Below, piece after piece: positions 1 through 2,387 of a stretch of DNA of 5,373 nucleotides. The notes below the pieces were generated by a model, which was given only the letters and a program-made list of their open reading frames with translations, made no database searches and was not told the origin of the DNA. The DNA lies in assembly GCA_045863575.1 (NCBI GenBank), contig BTUC01000489.1:1-5373 (forward strand). The letters are read 5' to 3'. The position numbers were made by a program, and so were the translations under genes. Numbering within the stretch: position 1 is the stretch's first letter; each line of letters opens with the position of its first letter. This DNA comes from JAAXZI01 sp045863575 (lineage in GTDB: Bacteria > Planctomycetota > Phycisphaerae > UBA1845 > PWPN01).

Positions 1-1
1 G

Positions 2-133
2 ATCCAGGAGGGTCTTGACGCGCTCGACGCCGGCGATGCCGTCGATGGCGAGGAGTTCTTTGCGCGCTGGAAAGCCCGCCTGACCGAGAAGGCCGGCTCT
101 CCATCGCCTGGGCGTGTACAATGGAGGCGATGA
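2..133 (+). CDS. ParD-like type II antitoxin, C-terminal fragment (5' end outside window)
   Basis: The first frame is open from the left edge for 43 residues and ends in TGA at 131-133. It begins IQEGLDALDAGDAVDGEEFF and continues ARWKARLTEKAG. An acidic stretch, an EEFF-like motif and a basic helix of this kind are typical of the toxin-binding tail of ParD/CopG (ribbon-helix-helix) antitoxins. The DNA-binding N-terminal half would lie to the left of the window. In this family the antitoxin neutralises a ParE/RelE toxin and represses its own operon. The stop overlaps the ATG of the next frame (ATGA, 130-133), the usual coupling of antitoxin to toxin, and this context supports the call. The family name rests on recognising a short tail only, so another RHH or Phd-like antitoxin remains possible. 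Confidence 0.6.
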   Translation: MQEGLDALDAGDAVDGEEFFARWKARLTEKAGSPSPGRVQWRR

Positions 134-389
134 GCCGCGGCTTCGTCCTGTCCGGTCCGGCCACACGATGTCTCGACGCGATGTTCTCCTATGTGCTCGA
201 AACGTTGAGTCATTTCTGGGCGAAGCTGTTTGAGGTGAGATGCTCTTCGAGCGCATCTACTCCGACGTGACCTGGTGCTTCAGCGTGTACCGGTCCCAGC
301 AGACCGAAGACCACTTCCCGTCATTGCCCCCCCGACTAGAATGCCTTGGGGCGACCGGCACGCAACCGGCCCCGGCGACTCCGTCGTGA
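130..389 (+). pseudogene. Degraded ParE/RelE-family toxin
   Basis: The ATG at 130 overlaps the antitoxin stop by four bases, where a toxin gene is expected. The product starts MSRGFVLSGPATRCLDAMFS and continues YVLE, resembling the start of ParE/RelE-family toxins (strand 1, then a helix containing a D-x-x-x-x-Y-V-like pattern). The frame then stops at 268-270 after only 46 codons, whereas the family is usually about 90-100 residues. A second frame opens at ATG 240 and runs to TGA 387-389. It contains CFSVYRSQQTED, which could be a worn version of the 'VYRP' strand near the toxin C-terminus. The two pieces are in different frames and lie about 20 codons closer than in an intact toxin, suggesting a deletion plus a frameshift. 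The N-terminal resemblance is reasonable and the C-terminal one weak. The alternative is an unrelated 46-residue ORF. Confidence 0.45.
337..342 (+). promoter_or_regulatory. Possible -10 element upstream of the EcsC gene
   Basis: TAGAAT at 337-342 matches the TATAAT consensus at five of six bases and is an AT-rich island in GC-rich DNA. Transcription from it would begin near 349, leaving roughly 50 bases before the ATG at 398. There is no convincing -35 box at the right distance: the bases at 314-319 read CTTCCC, and TTGCCC at 324 is too close. If used, it would favour the ATG at 398 over the longer GTG start at 275. Confidence 0.25.
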
Positions 390-397
390 GAAATGTG

Positions 398-1189
398 ATG
401 GACTTCACACCGGAAGACCTCGAGGCCCTGCGATCCGCCCGGCACACGCTGGAAGAAACCAGTCTGGCCATCCGGATCAGCAACCTCATCGGGACGCCCA
501 TCGAGAAAGCCACCCGGATGCTGCCGGACAAGTGGAGCGGCCTGCTGCACGACGCCACGCGCAGGGCCATCCAGGCGGCGCTCAAGGTCGCCCTGGCCAC
601 GCTGGACAAGAGCGCCAGGGCTCAATCCCGGGACTGGCTGCACAAGGCGCTGGTCACCGCCACAGGCGCCGGCAGCGGCGTGTTCGGCCTGCCCGCGCTC
701 ATCCTCGAGCTGCCGGCTTCGACCGCCATCATGCTCCGGTCCATCGCCGACATCGCGCGCAGCCAGGGCGAGGATCTCCGTTCGGCCGAAGCCAGGCTGG
801 AATGCGTGAAGGTCTTCGCCCTGGGCGGGGCCACGTCCGGCGATGATGCCGCCGACGCCGGCTACTTCGCCGTCCGGGCGGCGCTGGCCCGGGAGGTGGC
901 CGAAGCCGCCAGGTACCTGGTCGGCCGGGGGGTACTCGACGAGGCGGCGCCGGTGCTGGTCCGGTTCATCTCCAGGGTCGCCTCGCGGTTCAGCACGGCC
1001 GTCGGACAGAAGGCCGCAGCCCAAGCCGTCCCCATTATCGGCGCCGCCGGCGGCGCAACCGTCAATCTCCTGTTTATTGATCACTTCCAGGATGTGGCCC
1101 GCGCCCACTTCACCATCCGGCGCCTGGAGCGCATCTACGGGGCGGAAGCGGTGAGAAGCGAATATGCGCGAACAGCTTCCAGCGGCTGA
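398..1189 (+). CDS. EcsC family protein
   Basis: The 263-residue product matches the EcsC family almost from end to end. Counting from ATG 398, it has the opening TPEDLEAL, then GVFGLPALILELP (about 94-106), LRSIADIARSQGEDL (113-127), FALGG (140-144), an AVPIIGAAGGATVN segment (about 210-223) and ARAHFTIRRLERIYG (234-248). The glycine/alanine-rich hydrophobic stretches suggest membrane association. The family is named after the third gene of the Bacillus subtilis ecs ABC-transporter operon, but its biochemical role is unknown and no ABC-transporter gene lies here. ATG 398 is chosen because family similarity starts there. GTG codons at 395, 386 and 275 are in frame, but the extra 41 residues from 275 are proline/arginine-rich, overlap the toxin remnant and look non-coding. 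No strong ribosome site is seen at any candidate start. The gene is convergent with the carbonic anhydrase gene. Confidence 0.93.
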   Translation: MDFTPEDLEALRSARHTLEETSLAIRISNLIGTPIEKATRMLPDKWSGLLHDATRRAIQAALKVALATLDKSARAQSRDWLHKALVTATGAGSGVFGLPALILELPASTAIMLRSIADIARSQGEDLRSAEARLECVKVFALGGATSGDDAADAGYFAVRAALAREVAEAARYLVGRGVLDEAAPVLVRFISRVASRFSTAVGQKAAAQAVPIIGAAGGATVNLLFIDHFQDVARAHFTIRRLERIYGAEAVRSEYARTASSG

Positions 1190-1191
1190 CT

Positions 1192-1230
1192 CCCTCCTCC
1201 GGTACTCCGGGGGAGGGCTGGGGTGGGGGC
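1192..1230 (+). repeat. GC-rich inverted repeat with G-rich tail after the EcsC stop
   Basis: The arms at 1192-1202 and 1207-1217 pair over 11 bases with a single T-G wobble around a TACT loop, starting two bases after the EcsC stop codon. The following bases, up to 1230, complete a pattern of four G-runs (1209-1213, 1215-1217, 1220-1223, 1225-1229) with loops of one, two and one base, a candidate G-quadruplex that would compete with the hairpin. No T-run follows, so it is not a standard intrinsic terminator, though it could still slow polymerase. The arrangement (CCCTCTCC-like arm, GGGGAGGG-like arm, then CTGGGGTG) resembles a dispersed intergenic repeat found in many GC-rich bacteria. That resemblance is from memory, not a search. 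Confidence 0.6.
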
Positions 1231-1270
1231 TTGGCAGGCAACGGATCTTGAGCGGTCAGCATTCAGGTTG

Positions 1271-1291
1271 CCGGTTTCCGGTTTCCAGTTC
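1271..1291 (+). repeat. Heptad repeat, CCGGTTT type (3 units)
   Basis: Two exact units of CCGGTTT (1271-1277 and 1278-1284) are followed by a diverged unit, CCAGTTC (1285-1291). This short array shares the 7-base period of three other arrays nearby but has its own unit sequence. Confidence 0.6.
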
Positions 1292-1296
1292 CCACG

Positions 1297-1320
1297 CCCA
1301 ACACCTAACACCCAACACCC
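1297..1320 (+). repeat. Heptad repeat, CCCAACA type (3.4 units)
   Basis: The units are CCCAACA (1297-1303), CCTAACA (1304-1310), CCCAACA (1311-1317) and a final CCC (1318-1320). The array is nearly the reverse complement of the G-rich array ending at 1423. Aligned antiparallel with 1400-1423 it gives 20 Watson-Crick pairs, one T-G wobble and three A-G mismatches spaced exactly seven bases apart. Confidence 0.75.
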
Positions 1321-1328
1321 GCCGTTCT

Positions 1329-1368
1329 CAGTTGTCAGTCGTTGGTTCAGTTGTCCGTTGGTCAGTTG
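1329..1368 (+). repeat. Degenerate heptad repeat, CAGTTGT type
   Basis: CAGTTGT occurs at 1329-1335 and 1348-1354, the variant CAGTCGT at 1336-1342 and the partial CAGTTG at 1363-1368, with related words (TTGGTTCAG, CCGTTGG, TTGGTCAG) between them. It lies in the loop between the two complementary heptad arrays. The words recall the heptameric short tandem repeats (STRR) of filamentous cyanobacteria, a comparison made from memory. Confidence 0.6.
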
Positions 1369-1377
1369 CAGGAGAGC

Positions 1378-1423
1378 GGGTTGTGGGTCGTGGGTTGTGG
1401 GGTGTGGGGTGTGGGGTGTGGGG
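1378..1423 (+). repeat. G-rich heptad array (6.5 units) with G-quadruplex pattern
   Basis: A G-run begins every seven bases at 1378, 1385, 1392, 1399, 1406, 1413 and 1420. The first three units are GGGTTGT, GGGTCGT and GGGTTGT, the next three are GGGGTGT, and the array closes with GGGG. The last four runs form G4-N3-G4-N3-G4-N3-G4 with identical TGT loops, the canonical pattern for an intramolecular four-layer G-quadruplex on the + strand. The homogeneous units at the 3' end and varied ones at the 5' end suggest recent local expansion by slippage. Confidence 0.85.
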
Positions 1424-1483
1424 CGTTGGCGGGGAGGCGTCAATTGTAGCTGATCGAGCCGGCTCCTTGGCTCCTCGTCTCCC

Positions 1484-1523
1484 GGTCACCTGGTCACCTG
1501 GCCACCTGGTCACCTGGTCCCCT
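1484..1523 (+). repeat. Octad repeat, GGTCACCT type (5 units)
   Basis: Units begin at 1484, 1492, 1500, 1508 and 1516. The first, second and fourth are exact GGTCACCT, the third is GGCCACCT and the fifth GGTCCCCT. The period is eight bases, unlike the seven-base arrays just upstream. GGTCACC is close to self-complementary, so neighbouring units could form small hairpins. No gene signal accompanies it. Confidence 0.85.
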
Positions 1524-1621
1524 CATCTCTCCTTCTCTGTCTGCCCCTCGTCTCTGCGTCTTTTCTTCGCTTTGTTTACCTCCGCTCGATACTTCCGTGA
1601 CGGACACGATCAGCCCCCTCG

Positions 1622-2131
1622 TCATCCCCCGTACGGCCGGAACTCCCCTGCCGCGTGGCGGCGGGCGAGGTCGAGGTAGCCGGTGATGACCCGTTGGATG
1701 TAGGCGCGCTCCTCGTCGCGGATGGGGCGGACCACTTTGGCGGGCGCACCCATGACCACCGAGCCGTCGGGGATGATGGTGCGGGGCGTGAGCAGCGCGC
1801 CGGCCGCGATGAGGCAATCCGCACCCACTTCGCAGTCGTCCAGCAGGGTCGCCCGCGTGCCGATGAGCGTGCGCGGGCCGACGCGCGTGCAGTGCACCAC
1901 GGCACAATGGCCCATGGCCACGTCGCTGGCGATCTCGAGGGGGACGCCGAGCTTGCAGTGCAGCACGCAGCCGTCCTGGACGTTGACGCGGTCACCCAGG
2001 CGGATCGGAGCCACATCGCCGCGGATCATGGTGTGGTGCCAGACGTTGCAGTCCTCGCCGAAGGTGACGTCGCCGACGATGACGGCCGTCTTCGCCGTCC
2101 AGATGTTGCCGATCCGTGAAATCGTGTGCAT
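1622..2131 (-). CDS. Gamma carbonic anhydrase family protein (left-handed beta-helix)
   Basis: The 169-residue product is a full-length hexapeptide-repeat protein of the gamma carbonic anhydrase/YrdA/PaaY group. The key residues fit Methanosarcina thermophila Cam in order and spacing: Arg37 and Asp39 in IRGDV, Gln52 and Asp53 in NVQDGCVLH, and the metal-binding histidines His58, His75 and His80 (GHCAVVH). The PDGSVVMGAPAKVVR signature at 121-135 is followed by a C-terminal helix. Members form trimers with a metal at each subunit interface, and some hydrate CO2. Val40 stands where Cam has Glu62, and the Cam loop carrying Glu84 is absent, as in the CamH-like branch, so activity cannot be assumed. 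ATG 2131 gives the usual N-terminus; only a weak GGCAGGT ribosome-site-like stretch precedes it. The upstream 256 bases are repeat DNA with no clear promoter. Alternative: an acyl-CoA-related protein of the PaaY type. Confidence 0.94.
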   Translation of the reverse strand: MHTISRIGNIWTAKTAVIVGDVTFGEDCNVWHHTMIRGDVAPIRLGDRVNVQDGCVLHCKLGVPLEIASDVAMGHCAVVHCTRVGPRTLIGTRATLLDDCEVGADCLIAAGALLTPRTIIPDGSVVMGAPAKVVRPIRDEERAYIQRVITGYLDLARRHAAGEFRPYGG

Positions 2132-2160
2132 GTGTGACCTGCCAGCCTCAGCGTGAGCAC

Positions 2161-2192
2161 GTGGGAAAGTGCCAAAGTGCGAAAGTGTGAAG
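2161..2192 (+). repeat. Octad repeat, GTGCGAAA type (4 units)
   Basis: Four consecutive eight-base units are GTGGGAAA (2161), GTGCCAAA (2169), GTGCGAAA (2177) and GTGTGAAG (2185). Positions 1-3 and 6-7 are invariant. The array lies 30-60 bases upstream of the carbonic anhydrase start, where its promoter or 5' leader should be. Confidence 0.75.
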
Positions 2193-2213
2193 GCTCACCC
2201 CCGAGACCCAGAG

Positions 2214-2278
2214 GCACAGAGATGCCATGGGTGTACCCTGTCCCTCTGCGATCTCTGCGGACTCGGGGACCTCTGTGC
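2214..2278. repeat. Distant inverted repeat GCACAGAG / CTCTGTGC
   Basis: The eight bases at 2214-2221 are the exact reverse complement of 2271-2278, separated by 49 bases. The arms carry the CTCTGTG word seen in many dispersed intergenic repeats. It may be two oppositely oriented copies of one word rather than a functional stem. Confidence 0.35.
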
Positions 2279-2331
2279 TCAACACCATCGCCTTGGTCGC
2301 GGGCGTTGCCCGTACTGAGCCGTCTGCGCAA

Positions 2332-2353
2332 CGGCCGGCAAGGACGCCGGCCG
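2332..2353 (-). repeat. Perfect 8-bp hairpin downstream of the large gene
   Basis: CGGCCGGC (2332-2339) and GCCGGCCG (2346-2353) are perfect reverse complements around a six-base loop, AAGGAC. The stem lies about 35 bases past the stop of the large - strand gene, where a terminator would be expected. On the - strand it is followed by TTGCGCAG and not a T-run, so intrinsic termination is doubtful. It could instead be a copy of a dispersed palindromic element. Confidence 0.5.
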
Positions 2354-2387
2354 CTACATGGACGACCGTAGGTTCCCGCGCGAGCTG

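Larger units (their letters stand above)
1190..1621. other. Gene-free repeat mosaic between two convergent genes
   Basis: No credible protein or RNA gene is seen in these 432 bases. Frames that stay open here translate into low-complexity peptides rich in Gly/Trp/Val or Pro/Thr/His, as expected from short tandem repeats. In order, the stretch holds a GC-rich inverted repeat (1192-1217) with a G-rich tail, heptad arrays at 1271-1291, 1297-1320, 1329-1368 and 1378-1423, an octad array at 1484-1523, and a pyrimidine-rich segment (about 1519-1575) with TCTCTGCGTC-like words. It follows the stop of the EcsC gene directly and ends at the stop of the carbonic anhydrase gene, so it is the shared 3' region of both. 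No intrinsic terminator with a clear T-run is visible on either strand. Confidence 0.8.
2132..2387. other. Repeat-rich spacer between the large gene and the carbonic anhydrase gene
   Basis: No gene is supported in these 256 bases. They contain an octad array (2161-2192), two overlapping distant inverted repeats between 2199 and 2278, words such as CTCTGCGATCTCTGCG (2244-2259) typical of dispersed intergenic repeats, and a perfect GC-rich hairpin (2332-2353). For the - strand genes this is both the 3' region of the large gene and the 5' region of the carbonic anhydrase gene. No good -10/-35 pair was found on the - strand. Confidence 0.65.

Noticed and set aside
324..342. TTGCCC (324-329) as the -35 box for TAGAAT (337-342)
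   Set aside because: Only seven bases separate them, far short of the 16-18 needed by the main sigma factor.
275..397. N-terminal extension of the EcsC protein from GTG 275
   Set aside because: It has no ribosome-site-like sequence, a Pro/Arg-rich composition and no family match. It overlaps the toxin remnant, and family similarity begins right after ATG 398.
257..1108. Long - strand frame opposite the EcsC gene
   Set aside because: It is a shadow of GC-rich codons of the EcsC gene. The peptide is Gly/Arg/Pro/Asp-rich with no family resemblance, whereas the + strand frame is a clear EcsC match.
1271..1523. CRISPR array
   Set aside because: The repeats are 7-8 bases long, directly tandem and without unique spacers, and no cas gene is present.
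1594..1604. Short palindrome TCCGT-G-ACGGA as an operator
   Set aside because: Five-base arms are common by chance in GC-rich DNA, and the site lies at the 3' side of both neighbouring genes.
1164..1679. Open + strand frame of 171 codons across the repeat mosaic
   Set aside because: It starts inside the EcsC gene, runs through tandem repeats and overlaps the end of the carbonic anhydrase gene. The peptide is low-complexity with no recognisable domain; the frame is open only because heptad and octad units lack stop codons.
1655..2119. + strand frame opposite the carbonic anhydrase gene
   Set aside because: The translation is Ala/Asp/Gly/Val/His-rich noise. The - strand frame has all gamma carbonic anhydrase ligands.
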